Assembly (NCBI RefSeq): GCF_000519045.1
Contig: NZ_KI912532.1
Coordinates: 496,001-560,000, forward strand
DNA: 64,000 nt
Reading direction: 5' to 3'
Source of the DNA: Dechloromonas agitata is5
Lineage (GTDB): Bacteria; Pseudomonadota; Gammaproteobacteria; Burkholderiales; Rhodocyclaceae
Below, one piece after another: positions 1 to 9,114 of this stretch. A model generated the notes under the pieces. That model worked only from the letters and a program-made list of their open reading frames with translations, did no database searches and was not told the origin of the DNA. How positions within the stretch are numbered: position 1 is the first letter of the stretch; every line of letters begins with the position of its first letter. A program made the position numbers and the translations under genes.

Positions 1-450
1 CGCAATGCCACACCGTTCGGCAATCGCCGCTGCATCGTAACCGGAAACAGCCAGTTGCATCGCATCGCCATAAATCGGCGAGACGCTCTGGCTGGCCCGC
101 AGGGAGGCAAGTTCATGCTGCATGTCGCTACGCAGTGCGGCCAGCTCGCCGCGAATGGCATCAACTTCCTCGCGCAACTGGGCCAGCTCCAACTCCAGCC
201 CATGGCGCAAGACCTCTTCCGCCATGCCGTTCGGCACCGGCTCCCAGCTCGTCGGGGGTACGGCTTCGGGCACAGCCTGCCCGGTGCCCGCCGGTGTCGT
301 TTCAGCCGGCACGGCAGCCGGCGGCGCGAGGCTCTCCGTGCCGCCAACCGGCCCCTGGCGCAAGCGGAACATGCGAAGCAAGACGAAAATTATGTAGACG
401 GCGACCAGCGCAATCAGCCCGATCAGGCCCTCGCGCAGCCCCAGCGTCAT
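1..450 (-). CDS. DUF2802-type single-pass membrane protein (partial, C-terminus outside window)
   Basis: Minus-strand frame open for 150 codons and running off the left edge. It begins with a short N-terminus followed by a hydrophobic segment (about residues 8-26, GLIGLIALVAVYIIFVLL). A Pro/Ala-rich linker follows (about 33-70), then a charged coiled-coil-like stretch rich in Glu, Leu and Arg (about 75-120). The visible end, AVSGYDAAAIAERCGIA, resembles the start of the small DUF2802 helix-turn-helix-like domain that usually closes such proteins. The ATG at 450 is chosen; a GTG at 474 in the same frame, with an AAGGGA about 10 bases upstream, is an alternative start. Its frame is shut by the stop of the FadL-type gene upstream, so the two genes lie 22-45 bp apart and may be co-transcribed. 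Function unknown; the family assignment is tentative. Confidence 0.5.
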   Translation of the reverse strand, partial: MTLGLREGLIGLIALVAVYIIFVLLRMFRLRQGPVGGTESLAPPAAVPAETTPAGTGQAVPEAVPPTSWEPVPNGMAEEVLRHGLELELAQLREEVDAIRGELAALRSDMQHELASLRASQSVSPIYGDAMQLAVSGYDAAAIAERCGIA

Positions 451-495
451 CCCGCCCAGGTCCAGTACCGACACCCCGCCCCGTTCCCTTGCGGT

Positions 496-1677
496 TTAGA
501 AGCCGACCGAGTACTGCAGGCCGACGATATGAGCGCTCGCATCGTAGCTGCCGCGCAGCGTCGTCCCGTTCTTGGTCATGTTGATGTCCGGATCGCGAAC
601 ATAGAGGTAGCTGTAGCCGAGATCGACCTTACCGTGGCGGCCAGCATTCCACTGCCCCCCCAGGGAGAGCCAGAGCCGGCTGTTGTCCGGAACACGGGCC
701 GAGCGGTCGGCATCGCGCACTGGGGTCCGGTCGTAGGCGATGCCGAACTTGATCTTGGCCATCTCGCTGGCCTTGTAGGCAGCGCCCCAGGCGATACGCC
801 ACGCATTGTCGTAATTGAAGGTTTCGCCGGCCGGCGGAATCGCATTGCCCGTCGCCCGGCTGATCACGTTGAGCGACTTCAGGCTGTTCCAGCGCGTGTA
901 GGACAGATCCCCCATGGCTTCCCAGCGGTCGGAAACCTGCTGCCAGACGGAGAGGATGGCGGTATCCGGCAATTCGACGTCGGCCCGCACCGGCGTCGCA
1001 CCATTGAGCGTCCCCTCCAGCGTGTATTTCATTGAGGAACGATAGGACAAACCGACCCGCATGGCCGGCGACAGGGTGAACAAGGCACCGGCATTCCAGC
1101 CCCAGGTCGAATCATCCCCCTTGAGCACGCCGCCGGCATTCGTCAGCTCGGCATCGATTTTCTGGTAATTGACGCCAAAACCCAGCGACACCTTGTCATT
1201 CAGGCGATAGGCGACGGACGGGTTGTAATTGATCGTCCGCACTTCCGACTTGATGGTCTGCGCCCGCCCCACCCAGCCACTGTCGTATTCGGTTGCCAGC
1301 CCGAAGGGAGCGGAAATCCCGAGTCCCAGGGAGAGCTTGTCGGTGAGGCGGCCCGACAGGTACAGATTGGGGACAGCATGCCAGCCCCCGGCATCGCCCC
1401 CATTGTTACCGGCCAAGGTCGAACCATCGTTACGGAAGGTGTAGCTCGGCCCGACACCGGTTACCCCGACCGATACCTGGTAGCCCGTCAGTTCCGACAT
1501 CCCGGCCGGGTTGTAGAAGATCGTGCTGGCGTTATCGGCTACCGCAGCCGACCCTGCATAGGCTGTTCCCAGGCCGCTGGCGTTCTGTTCCCACAACTGG
1601 AAGGCGGCAGCCGATGCCGCGCCGGAAAAAACCGCCAGCAGCAGAGCCGGCAGCGTACGCAAGGTCAGTTTGTTCAT
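496..1677 (-). CDS. OmpP1/FadL-family outer-membrane transporter
   Basis: 393 residues. An N-terminal signal peptide (about 1-23, ending GAASA) is followed by the family hallmark FQLWEQNASGLGTAYAG, which in FadL forms the hatch region of the barrel. The rest is a repetitive beta-barrel pattern ending in VGLQYSVGF with a terminal Phe, as in outer-membrane porins. FadL relatives carry long-chain fatty acids or aromatic hydrocarbons across the outer membrane; the substrate here cannot be told. The start is the ATG at 1677 because the signal peptide begins there; an upstream extension would be charged and unlike a leader. The neighbouring thioesterase upstream on the same strand fits acyl metabolism. 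FadL-type assignment is firm, substrate is not. Confidence 0.9.
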   Translation of the reverse strand: MNKLTLRTLPALLLAVFSGAASAAAFQLWEQNASGLGTAYAGSAAVADNASTIFYNPAGMSELTGYQVSVGVTGVGPSYTFRNDGSTLAGNNGGDAGGWHAVPNLYLSGRLTDKLSLGLGISAPFGLATEYDSGWVGRAQTIKSEVRTINYNPSVAYRLNDKVSLGFGVNYQKIDAELTNAGGVLKGDDSTWGWNAGALFTLSPAMRVGLSYRSSMKYTLEGTLNGATPVRADVELPDTAILSVWQQVSDRWEAMGDLSYTRWNSLKSLNVISRATGNAIPPAGETFNYDNAWRIAWGAAYKASEMAKIKFGIAYDRTPVRDADRSARVPDNSRLWLSLGGQWNAGRHGKVDLGYSYLYVRDPDINMTKNGTTLRGSYDASAHIVGLQYSVGF

Positions 1678-1735
1678 TGTTGGACTCGCTAGCGCGGGTA
1701 GATTGTTTAACCGCCGGATTTTAGACCATTTCCCG

Positions 1736-2134
1736 TCAGTTTTCCGGCGGAATCTGGCGCTTGCGGCCATCGCCGTCGATCGCCACGTAGGTCAGTTCCG
1801 CCTCAGTCACCCTGACGATGATCGGTGCCGCGTAATTGCGCTCGGCATATACCTCGACCCGTACCGTGATCGACGTCGTTCCGACACGCACGATATCGGC
1901 ATAGAAGCTGACGACATCGCCGACCGACACCGGCTGCTTGAACAGGAAGGAATTGACCGATACCGTCGCTACCCGGCCGCGCGCTCGCCGCATGGCCGGG
2001 ATGGCCCCGGCCACATCGACCTGGGCCATGACCCAGCCGCCGAAGACATCGCCGTTCTGGTTGAGATCGGCCGGCATCGGTACGACGCGTAGCGTGCAGT
2101 GCTTGGCCGGAAGGGAGAGGGAAGCTGTCGCCAT
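1736..2134 (-). CDS. Acyl-CoA thioesterase, YciA-like hotdog fold
   Basis: 132 residues, one hotdog domain. The family signature NGDVFGGWVMAQVD (about residues 26-39) holds the conserved Gly-Gly-Trp turn and the Asp used in catalysis in YciA-type enzymes. The enzyme would hydrolyse acyl-CoA to free acid and CoA in the cytoplasm; YciA relatives are broad-range. Length matches the family (about 130). It lies 58 bp upstream of the FadL-type gene on the same strand, and diverges from the ABC exporter gene across a 94-bp gap. The start at 2134 has a GAGG-like sequence upstream. Substrate preference is not visible in the sequence. Confidence 0.9.
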   Translation of the reverse strand: MATASLSLPAKHCTLRVVPMPADLNQNGDVFGGWVMAQVDVAGAIPAMRRARGRVATVSVNSFLFKQPVSVGDVVSFYADIVRVGTTSITVRVEVYAERNYAAPIIVRVTEAELTYVAIDGDGRKRQIPPEN

Positions 2135-2228
2135 GATTTGTCCTCTGTCGTATATGCCGCGATTTTCCCGTAAAGCAGCGGCTTTTCATATACTCCCGAA
2201 CCGATCACCGATTCCCGCCCCCAACGCC

Positions 2229-4037
2229 ATGCGCCGCTCCTCTGCACTGCCCAAGCCTCCAGCCGGCCAACCCTTGCCGCACCCCCATGCCTGGCTGACC
2301 ATCCGTACGCTCTTTCCCTATCTGTGGCGCTATCGCCTGCGTGTCCTCGCGGCACTGGGCTGCCTGATCGGTGCCAAGGTCGCCAACGTCGGCGTACCAA
2401 TGATCTTCAAGGAAATGATCGACGGCCTGAGTGGCGAGCAGCAATTGCTCGCCCTGCCCGCCGTGCTGCTCATCCTTTACGGGGTGCTGCGCTTTTCGAC
2501 CTCGCTGTTCACGGAGTTGCGCGAAATCCTCTTCGCCCGCGTCACCCAGCGGGCTGTTCGGCAGGTTTCGCTGGAAGTTTTCCGCCACCTGCACGCGCTG
2601 TCGCTGCGCTTCCATCTCGAACGTCAGACCGGTGGGGTGTCGCGCGACATCGAGCGCGGCAGCCGCTCGATTTCCAGCCTGATTTCCTACACGCTGTATT
2701 CCATCCTGCCCACCCTGGTCGAGATTGGCCTGGTGCTCGGCATCCTGTTCGTCAAATACGACGTCGGCTACGTACTGATCACACTCGTCTCGCTGGTTGC
2801 CTACGTGGTGTTCACCATCAAGGTCAGCAACTGGCGCATCGACATCCGACGGGCCGTCAACGAGAACGACTCGGCGGCGAACAGCCGTGCCATCGACAGC
2901 CTGTTGAACTACGAGACGGTCAAGTATTTCAACAACGAAGCCTGGGAAGCCCGGCGCTACGACGAACAACTGGTCAAGTGGGAGGCAGCTGCGACCCGCA
3001 GCCAGACCACGCTGGCTTACCTCAACCTCGGCCAGGCCGCGATCATCGCCCTTGGCGTCACCGCCATGATGTGGCGCGCCGCGAGTGGCGTGGTCGCCGG
3101 GCAGATGACGATCGGCGACCTGGTCCTGGTGAATGCCTTCCTGATCCAGCTCTACATCCCGCTCAACTTCCTCGGCATCGTCTATCGTGAAATCCGCCAG
3201 GCGCTGACCGACATCGAGCGCATGTTCAACCTGCTCAAGGAAAACCAGGAAGTCGCCGACGCACCGGATGCCCATGACCTGCCGAGCGGAACATTGCAGA
3301 TCGATTTCGACACCGTCGATTTTGCCTACGACCCGGACCGCCAGATTCTGAAACAGCTCAGCTTCACGATTCCCGCGGGCAAGACCGTCGCGGTGGTTGG
3401 CCATTCGGGGGCCGGCAAATCGACCCTCGCCCGGCTTCTCTATCGCTTCTACGACGTGACCGGTGGCGCCATCCGGATCAACGGCCACGACCTGCGCAGC
3501 CTGCGCCAGACGAGCCTGCGCGCCGCGATCGGCATCGTGCCGCAAGATACGGTGCTGTTCAACGACACCATTTTCTACAACATCAACTACGGGCGTCCCG
3601 AGGCGACGCGCGAGGAAGTCATCGTCGCAGCCCGCGCCGCCCAGTTGCACGAATTCATTGAGTCGCTGCCCCGCAAGTACGAAACGACAGTCGGCGAGCG
3701 CGGCCTGAAGCTGTCCGGCGGCGAAAAACAGCGCGTCGCCATTGCCCGTGCTTTGCTCAAGAACCCGCCCATCCTGATCTTCGACGAGGCCACCTCGGCC
3801 CTCGACTCGGCCACCGAGCGAGCGATCCAGGGGCAACTGGAGCAGGTCGCCGTCGGCCACACGACGCTGATCATCGCTCATCGTCTGTCCACGGTCATGA
3901 ATGCCGACGAAATCCTCGTCATGCGCGATGGCCACATTGTCGAACGCGGCACACACCCCGTCTTGCTCGCCGCCGGGGGGCAATATGCATCGATGTGGAT
4001 GCTCCAGCAACAGGAGGAATCGTCCGCCGGCTATTGA
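2229..4037 (+). CDS. Atm1/ABCB7-type ABC exporter (permease-ATPase half transporter)
   Basis: 602 residues: a six-helix exporter domain (about 25-330) fused to an ATPase. Walker A GHSGAGKST lies near 391, the signature LSGGEKQR near 494, Walker B ILIFDEATS near 515 and the switch His in IIAHRLS near 545. The sequence NYETVKYFNNE near 226 is diagnostic for the Atm1/ABCB7 branch, which exports glutathione-linked persulfides or glutathione-metal complexes in mitochondria and bacteria. It would work as a homodimer in the inner membrane. ATG 2229 is chosen because it directly precedes the conserved N-terminus; the open frame continues upstream into the thioesterase promoter region. Single gene, divergent from the thioesterase. 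Role in metal detoxification or Fe-S traffic is inferred from the family. Confidence 0.92.
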   Translation: MRRSSALPKPPAGQPLPHPHAWLTIRTLFPYLWRYRLRVLAALGCLIGAKVANVGVPMIFKEMIDGLSGEQQLLALPAVLLILYGVLRFSTSLFTELREILFARVTQRAVRQVSLEVFRHLHALSLRFHLERQTGGVSRDIERGSRSISSLISYTLYSILPTLVEIGLVLGILFVKYDVGYVLITLVSLVAYVVFTIKVSNWRIDIRRAVNENDSAANSRAIDSLLNYETVKYFNNEAWEARRYDEQLVKWEAAATRSQTTLAYLNLGQAAIIALGVTAMMWRAASGVVAGQMTIGDLVLVNAFLIQLYIPLNFLGIVYREIRQALTDIERMFNLLKENQEVADAPDAHDLPSGTLQIDFDTVDFAYDPDRQILKQLSFTIPAGKTVAVVGHSGAGKSTLARLLYRFYDVTGGAIRINGHDLRSLRQTSLRAAIGIVPQDTVLFNDTIFYNINYGRPEATREEVIVAARAAQLHEFIESLPRKYETTVGERGLKLSGGEKQRVAIARALLKNPPILIFDEATSALDSATERAIQGQLEQVAVGHTTLIIAHRLSTVMNADEILVMRDGHIVERGTHPVLLAAGGQYASMWMLQQQEESSAGY

Positions 4038-4157
4038 ACTCCCCCTCTGGCGGAGGCCCGCTGTCTGTGAGCCGGGCGTGGTACGATCGCCGGGATTGCG
4101 ATGGGCGATCACGCTGCCGCCCCGGCCAGGATCCCGAGATATCCGAATCAGATAACA

Positions 4158-5702
4158 ATGAATGCCCTGATGACCAAAATGAAGGTGCTGGCTGTCGACG
4201 ACAACCGGACCAACCTTCATATCCTGCAAATCTTCCTCAAGAAACTCGGGCACGATGTCATCCTGGCCGAAAACGGCGAGGAAGCAGTCCGCAAGTTCGA
4301 GACCGAACTGCCGGATCTCGTTCTGCTCGACATCATGATGCCGGTCATGGACGGCTTCGAAGCCGCCCGACGCATCAAGGCGATGACGCGCGACCGATGG
4401 ACCCCGGTGATTTTCCTGTCCGCCCTCAATCGTGACGAGAATCTCGTCGAGGGGCTCGATGCCGGTGCCGACGACTATCTGACCAAGCCGATCAATTTCG
4501 TCGTCCTCGAAGCCAAGTTGCGCTCAATGCAGCGCTCCCTCGCCATGCAGCAGGCCGCCATCGATTCGCTACGGCGCGTCCAGGCCATTTCGGACAATGT
4601 GCTCGACGCCATCGTGACGACTGACGAACAAGGCATCATCGTTTCGGTCAACGATTCCACTGAACGGATTTTCGGCTGGTCCTCATCCGAACTCATCGGC
4701 CAGAGCATCGGAATGCTGATGCCACCCGACACGCGGGAAGGTCACGCCGAACGGGTTGCCGCCTATTGCCGGGAAGACCGTGCCTCACGCGTCGTCGGAC
4801 AGGAACGCGAAGTCGTTGCGGCGCACAAGGACGGCCATTATTTCCCCGCCACCATCGCGATCAGCCAGGTCGTCCTGGATAGCCAGCGCATGTTGATCGG
4901 TGTCGTACGCGACATCACCGAACGCAAGCAGACCGAGCGCCAGCTGCGGGATAACGCCCGGCAGTTGCAGAATTACTACGACCAGACGCAGACGGAACAA
5001 CAACTGGCTCTCCGCCTGATGGAAAAGCAGTTGCACCGTGTCGGATTGCAGGATCCGCGCCTGCGCTACCGGGTCATCCCCGCCGAACACTTCAGCGGCG
5101 ACATCGTTGCCGCCGCCCGTTCGACTGATGGTCGCTTCTACGTCCTGCTTGCCGACGCCACCGGTCACGGCCTGGCTGCGGCCATCAGCGTGCTGCCCGT
5201 CCTGGCGTTGTTCTACCGCATGACTAAGCGGAATCGTTCGGTTCAGGAAATTGTCAGCGAATTGAATCAGCAGTTGAAAGAGTCGATGCCGGTCGGCCGC
5301 TTCGTGGCCGTCACGCTGGCCAGTCCCGACGAAGCCTCGCGCCGCGGGGAAATCTGGGTCGGCGGTACGCCAGAAGCCTTCCTGCTGGACGCCCGGGGCC
5401 GGGTGACAACCACCTTCCCATCAACCAATCTCCCCCTCGGCATCGTCAGCAGTACCGAGCTGGGCGGTGCCCCCCAAGCCTTTACCTGGGACGCCGAAAG
5501 CCAGTTGGTTCTGTGTTCCGACGGTCTCCTCGAAGCGACCAATCCCGGCGCCGAACAATTCGGGAAAATTGGCCTGATCGCTGCAGTCGCTGATACGTCA
5601 CCACGCGAGCGCTTCGAAAGAATCCTGACGGCGCTCGAAACACATCAGAAAAACTGCCCGGCGAGCGACGACGTGTCGCTGATGCTCATTGACTGTGCCT
5701 GA
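4158..5702 (+). CDS. Response regulator with PAS domain and PP2C/SpoIIE-type phosphatase output
   Basis: 514 residues. A receiver domain spans 8-125: acidic pair D14/D15, phosphoacceptor D58 in LVLLDIMMP, S88 and K110. A PAS domain (about 140-255, ending in the typical VVRDITERK) follows, then a short coiled-coil linker. The C-terminal PPM/SpoIIE serine phosphatase domain spans about 300-512 with metal-binding Asp in SGDIV (D315), LADATGHG (D333), CSDGLLEA (D455) and SDDVSLM (D504/D505). All residues needed for phosphorylation and phosphatase activity look present. Such RsbU-like proteins dephosphorylate anti-anti-sigma factors or similar partners. No kinase, STAS or anti-sigma gene lies nearby, so the partner is unknown. 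Start ATG 4158 has a weak ribosome site; ATGs at 4170 and 4179 are possible. Confidence 0.88.
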   Translation: MNALMTKMKVLAVDDNRTNLHILQIFLKKLGHDVILAENGEEAVRKFETELPDLVLLDIMMPVMDGFEAARRIKAMTRDRWTPVIFLSALNRDENLVEGLDAGADDYLTKPINFVVLEAKLRSMQRSLAMQQAAIDSLRRVQAISDNVLDAIVTTDEQGIIVSVNDSTERIFGWSSSELIGQSIGMLMPPDTREGHAERVAAYCREDRASRVVGQEREVVAAHKDGHYFPATIAISQVVLDSQRMLIGVVRDITERKQTERQLRDNARQLQNYYDQTQTEQQLALRLMEKQLHRVGLQDPRLRYRVIPAEHFSGDIVAAARSTDGRFYVLLADATGHGLAAAISVLPVLALFYRMTKRNRSVQEIVSELNQQLKESMPVGRFVAVTLASPDEASRRGEIWVGGTPEAFLLDARGRVTTTFPSTNLPLGIVSSTELGGAPQAFTWDAESQLVLCSDGLLEATNPGAEQFGKIGLIAAVADTSPRERFERILTALETHQKNCPASDDVSLMLIDCA

Positions 5703-5729
5703 TCGACCAGCCACCGCAACAGCAAAAAC

Positions 5730-5753
5730 AAAGGCCGGGAATCCCCGGCCTTT
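5730..5753. terminator. Bidirectional intrinsic terminator between the phosphatase gene and rplQ
   Basis: Perfect 10-bp stem AAAGGCCGGG / CCCGGCCTTT with a four-base loop, flanked by A-rich and T-rich sequence. It sits between convergent genes and can end both the plus-strand phosphatase transcript and the long minus-strand ribosomal transcript. Confidence 0.85.
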
Positions 5754-5777
5754 GCATTTTAAAGCAGCAACACTGAC

Positions 5778-6179
5778 TTATTCGCCAGCCGATTCCTCAA
5801 CCTCGACAGCCTCAGTCGGTTCCGGACGATCGACCAGTTCCACAAAGGCCATCGGTGCATTGTCGCCAACGCGGAAGCCGCACTTCAGGATACGCAGGTA
5901 GCCACCCGGGCGGGTAGCGTAGCGCGGCCCGATTTCGGCGAACAGCTTGACGACGATCTCGCGGTCACGCAGACGGTCGAAAGCCAGGCGCTTGTTGGCC
6001 AGGGTCGGGGTCTTGCCGAGGGTGATCATCGGCTCGACAACACGACGCAGTTCCTTGGCCTTCGGCAACGTGGTCTTGATGGCCTCGTGGCGGAGCAGGG
6101 AAACGGTCATGTTGCGCAGCATCGCCAGGCGATGGCTGCTGGTACGGTTCAGTTTGCGAAGTCCATTACGGTGACGCAT
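5778..6179 (-). CDS. rplQ: Large-subunit ribosomal protein L17
   Basis: 133 residues opening [17 protein letters not shown], the invariant L17 N-terminus. L17 binds 23S rRNA near the peptide exit tunnel. The C-terminus is acidic (VEVEESAGE) and a few residues longer than in E. coli (127). It is the last gene of the alpha operon, 57 bp after rpoA, and the last gene before the terminator at 5730-5753, so it closes the whole ribosomal superlocus. Confidence 0.98.
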   Translation of the reverse strand: MRHRNGLRKLNRTSSHRLAMLRNMTVSLLRHEAIKTTLPKAKELRRVVEPMITLGKTPTLANKRLAFDRLRDREIVVKLFAEIGPRYATRPGGYLRILKCGFRVGDNAPMAFVELVDRPEPTEAVEVEESAGE

Positions 6180-6236
6180 GGTTAATCCTTTCTATGTTCT
6201 GCAGGCGTCCCTAAGCTGCCTGGGTCGGGAAAAGGC

Positions 6237-7211
6237 TTACGCCTTCTCCAGACCGGCGGGCGGCCAGTTCTCCAGTTTCATGCCGAGCGTCAGGCCGCGG
6301 GCGGCCAACACTTCCTTGATCTCGTTCAGCGACTTGCGACCCAAATTCGGGGTCTTGAGCAATTCGTTCTCGGTACGCTGAATCAGGTCGCCGATGTAGT
6401 AGATGTTCTCGGCCTTGAGGCAGTTCGCCGAGCGAACCGTCAATTCCAGATCATCCACCGGGCGGAGCAGGACAGGGTCAACCTGTGCCGGCTTGGACGC
6501 CTCAGCAACCGGAGCAGTACCCTCGAGATCGGCGAAGACGGAAAGCTGTTCCATCAGTACGCGGGCAGCGTAACGGATGGCTTCTTCCGGCTCGACGACG
6601 CCGTTGGTTTCGATATCGACAATCAGCTTGTCGAGGTCGGTACGTTGTTCGACGCGAGCACTCTCGACGGCGTAGGCGACACGGCGGATCGGGCTGAACG
6701 AGGCATCCAGCACGAGCTTGCCGATGGTCTTGGCATCGCCCAGGTTACGGACGTTACCCGGGACGTAACCGCGGCCCTTTTCGACCTTGATCTCCATCGC
6801 CAGCTTGCCGCCGGGAGAGAGATGGGCGATGACGTGCTCCGGATTGATGATTTCGACGTCATGCGGCAACTCGATGTCGCCGGCACGAACAGCGCCTTCA
6901 CCTTCCTTGACCAGCTTGAGGTTGACGACATCACGGTTGTGCAGCTTGAACACGACACCCTTCAGGTTCAGAAGGATGTCGACGACGTCTTCCTGAACGC
7001 CGTCAACGGTCGAGTACTCATGGAGCACACCATCGATGCCAACTTCGGTCGGCGCGTAGCCGACCATCGAGGACAACAGGATGCGACGCAGTGCATTGCC
7101 CAGGGTATGGCCATAACCGCGCTCGAACGGCTCCATGACCACCTTGGCCTGCACGGGCGAAACGCTCTGCACGTCGATGATGCGGGGTTTCAGAAGTCCA
7201 CTACTTTGCAT
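6237..7211 (-). CDS. rpoA: RNA polymerase alpha subunit
   Basis: 324 residues. The N-terminal assembly domain (about 1-230) contains the dimerisation signature [18 protein letters not shown]. After a flexible linker rich in Ala, Pro and Val, the C-terminal DNA-binding domain (about 245-324) keeps [11 protein letters not shown] and [12 protein letters not shown], the helix-hairpin-helix that reads UP elements and contacts activators. Length matches E. coli (329). It lies 23 bp after rpsD in the alpha operon order rpsM-rpsK-rpsD-rpoA-rplQ. ATG start confirmed by the conserved [10 protein letters not shown]. Confidence 0.99.
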   Translation of the reverse strand: MQSSGLLKPRIIDVQSVSPVQAKVVMEPFERGYGHTLGNALRRILLSSMVGYAPTEVGIDGVLHEYSTVDGVQEDVVDILLNLKGVVFKLHNRDVVNLKLVKEGEGAVRAGDIELPHDVEIINPEHVIAHLSPGGKLAMEIKVEKGRGYVPGNVRNLGDAKTIGKLVLDASFSPIRRVAYAVESARVEQRTDLDKLIVDIETNGVVEPEEAIRYAARVLMEQLSVFADLEGTAPVAEASKPAQVDPVLLRPVDDLELTVRSANCLKAENIYYIGDLIQRTENELLKTPNLGRKSLNEIKEVLAARGLTLGMKLENWPPAGLEKA

Positions 7212-7234
7212 GGGCTAGATCCTCTGCTCAGTGC

Positions 7235-7864
7235 TTACTTCGAGTAAAGTTCGATGACGAGACCTTCGTTCAGGGTCGCCGGCAATTCGGAACGCTGCGG
7301 CATGGCCTTGAACGTGCCCTTGCCTTCCTTGACGTCCACTGCAATCCACTCCGGGAAGCCACGAGATTCGGCAGCCTCGAGAGCAGCCTTGCAACGCAGC
7401 GAAGCGCGGGCGCGATCGGTCAACTGCACAACATCACCCGGCTTGACGATGAACGACGGGATGTTGACGCGCTTGCCATTCACCAGGACGCCGTTGTGAC
7501 GGACAATCTGGCGGGACTCAGTACGCGAGGCACCGAAGCCCATGCGGTAGGCGACGGAATCCAGGCGAGCTTCGAGCAGCTGCAGCAGGTTTTCACCGGT
7601 CTGGCCCTTGCGGCGCTCAGCTTCGGCGAAGGTCTTGCGGAACTGGCCTTCCAACACGCCATACACGCGACGAATCTTCTGCTTGGCGCGCAGGTGGACG
7701 CCGTAGTCAGACAGACGGGCACCGGATTTCTGACCGTGCTGGCCCGGAGCGTAGGAACGACGCTCAATGGCACATTTGTCGGTGAAGCACTTTTCGCCCT
7801 TCAGGAACAGCTTTTCGCCTTCGCGGCGGCACTGACGGCATTTCGGATCGAGATTACGAGCCAC
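7235..7864 (-). CDS. rpsD: Small-subunit ribosomal protein S4 (zinc-ribbon, C+ form)
   Basis: 209 residues. S4 nucleates 30S assembly on 16S rRNA; in E. coli it also represses the alpha operon. Unlike E. coli S4, the N-terminus keeps four cysteines (C9, C12, C26, C31; KCRQC and KCFTDKC), so this is the zinc-binding form. The S4 RNA-binding domain follows (about 98-160). The start codon is GTG at 7864, preceded by AAGGAGA at good spacing; no in-frame ATG would keep the conserved ARNLDPKC start. It is 12 bp downstream of rpsK. Confidence 0.98.
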   Translation of the reverse strand: MARNLDPKCRQCRREGEKLFLKGEKCFTDKCAIERRSYAPGQHGQKSGARLSDYGVHLRAKQKIRRVYGVLEGQFRKTFAEAERRKGQTGENLLQLLEARLDSVAYRMGFGASRTESRQIVRHNGVLVNGKRVNIPSFIVKPGDVVQLTDRARASLRCKAALEAAESRGFPEWIAVDVKEGKGTFKAMPQRSELPATLNEGLVIELYSK

Positions 7865-7876
7865 TTGTGATTCTCC

Positions 7877-8266
7877 TTAGATGCGGCGCTTTTTGGGCGG
7901 ACGGCAGCCGTTGTGCGGCACCGGCGTCACGTCGGAAATAGCGGTGATCTTGATGCCCAGTGCGTTCAACGCACGGACCGAAGATTCGCGGCCGGGGCCG
8001 GGCCCCTTGATGCGAACTTCCAGATTCTTGACGCCGCATTCCTGAGCAGCCTTGCCGGCGGCTTCAGCAGCCACCTGGGCAGCGAACGGGGTGGACTTGC
8101 GGGAGCCGCGGAAACCGGCGCCACCCGAAGTCGCCCAGGACAACGCGTTGCCCATGCGATCGGTAATGGTAATGATGGTGTTGTTGAACGACGCGTGGAT
8201 GTGGGCGATGCCCTCGGCGACGTTCTTCTTGACCTTCTTGCGAACTTTAGGTGCAGTCTTAGCCAT
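7877..8266 (-). CDS. rpsK: Small-subunit ribosomal protein S11
   Basis: 129 residues, same as E. coli. The N-terminal basic tail ([10 protein letters not shown]) and the conserved core [21 protein letters not shown] and [12 protein letters not shown] identify S11, which sits on the platform of the 30S subunit near the Shine-Dalgarno helix. C-terminus [13 protein letters not shown] is invariant. It lies 12 bp after rpsM and 12 bp before rpsD. Confidence 0.98.
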   Translation of the reverse strand: MAKTAPKVRKKVKKNVAEGIAHIHASFNNTIITITDRMGNALSWATSGGAGFRGSRKSTPFAAQVAAEAAGKAAQECGVKNLEVRIKGPGPGRESSVRALNALGIKITAISDVTPVPHNGCRPPKKRRI

Positions 8267-8278
8267 GTTCAGTCCCTA

Positions 8279-8641
8279 TTACTTCTTGCCAGCGATGGCC
8301 TTGCGCGGCCCCTTGCGGGTACGGGCATTGGTGCGGGTGCGCTGACCACGGCAGGGCAGGCCCTTGCGATGGCGCAGGCCACGGTAGCAACCGAGGTCCA
8401 TCAGGCGCTTGATGTTCATCGTGACTTCGCGGCGCAGGTCACCTTCAACGGTGTACTTGCCCACTTCATCGCGCAAACGGTCCATGTCCGTGTCGGACAG
8501 GTCCTTCATTTTAGTGGTACGACCAACGCCGGCTGCATCACAGATTTTCTGTGCGCGGGTACGGCCGATGCCATAAATCGCAGTCAAGGCGATTTCAGCA
8601 TGCTGATGGTTCGGAATGTTTACCCCTGCAATACGGGCCAT
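8279..8641 (-). CDS. rpsM: Small-subunit ribosomal protein S13
   Basis: 120 residues beginning [19 protein letters not shown], with the helix-two-turn-helix [11 protein letters not shown] and the C-terminal basic tail ([15 protein letters not shown]) that reaches the P site. S13 bridges the 30S head to the 50S subunit. In many proteobacteria it begins the alpha operon; here it follows rpmJ by 51 bp, and I see no strong terminator between them. Confidence 0.98.
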   Translation of the reverse strand: MARIAGVNIPNHQHAEIALTAIYGIGRTRAQKICDAAGVGRTTKMKDLSDTDMDRLRDEVGKYTVEGDLRREVTMNIKRLMDLGCYRGLRHRKGLPCRGQRTRTNARTRKGPRKAIAGKK

Positions 8642-8692
8642 TGAATCACTCCAATATTTCGAAAATTAACGAATGCCGGACTCGACAGGGAA

Positions 8693-8806
8693 TTAACCCT
8701 GGCGCTGTTTGTGACGCGGATCCTTGCAAATGATGCGCACGACACCCTTGCGACGGATAACTTTGCAGTTGCGGCAAATGCGCTTCACTGAAGGTTGCAC
8801 TTTCAT
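8693..8806 (-). CDS. rpmJ: Large-subunit ribosomal protein L36 (zinc-binding form)
   Basis: 37-residue gene found by translating the minus strand between infA and rpsM: it starts [14 protein letters not shown] and ends DPRHKQRQG. Ligands C11, C14, C27 and H32 of the L36 zinc knuckle are all present, so it is the C+ form. A GGAG-like site (GAGGAGTAAAAC) precedes the ATG at 8806. Order secY-infA-rpmJ-rpsM is usual for betaproteobacteria. Confidence 0.96.
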   Translation of the reverse strand: MKVQPSVKRICRNCKVIRRKGVVRIICKDPRHKQRQG

Positions 8807-8879
8807 GTTTTACTCCTCGTCTGCGAGAGCTTGGAAGCAGCCGTGATTCCTTGCTCTGCGGTTATTGCGTAGAGAACTT

Positions 8880-9098
8880 TTACTTGGCTCGGAAAACGAT
8901 CCGGGCCTTGGATAAATCGTATGGCGTCAATTGAACGGTTACCTTGTCGCCCGGGAGAATGCGTATGTAGTGCATGCGCATCTTGCCGGAGATGAAGCCA
9001 TGGACAATGTGGCCATTTTCGAGCTTGACCTTGAAGGTTGCATTGGGGAGGTTCTCAACGACCTCGCCCTGCATCTCGATGTAATCTTCTTTTGCCAT
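8880..9098 (-). CDS. infA: Translation initiation factor IF-1
   Basis: 72 residues, the exact family length. A single OB-fold: [19 protein letters not shown], then [22 protein letters not shown], the rRNA-binding face. IF-1 blocks the A site of the 30S subunit during initiation and assists IF-2 and IF-3. It is inserted between secY (16 bp upstream) and rpmJ (73 bp downstream), an arrangement that differs from E. coli, where infA is elsewhere on the chromosome. Confidence 0.98.
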   Translation of the reverse strand: MAKEDYIEMQGEVVENLPNATFKVKLENGHIVHGFISGKMRMHYIRILPGDKVTVQLTPYDLSKARIVFRAK

Positions 9099-9114
9099 CT
9101 GTAGCGCGTATCAA

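Noticed and set aside
2205..4253. A 682-codon minus-strand frame opposite the ABC exporter
   Set aside because: The plus strand has full Walker and signature motifs; the minus frame has none.
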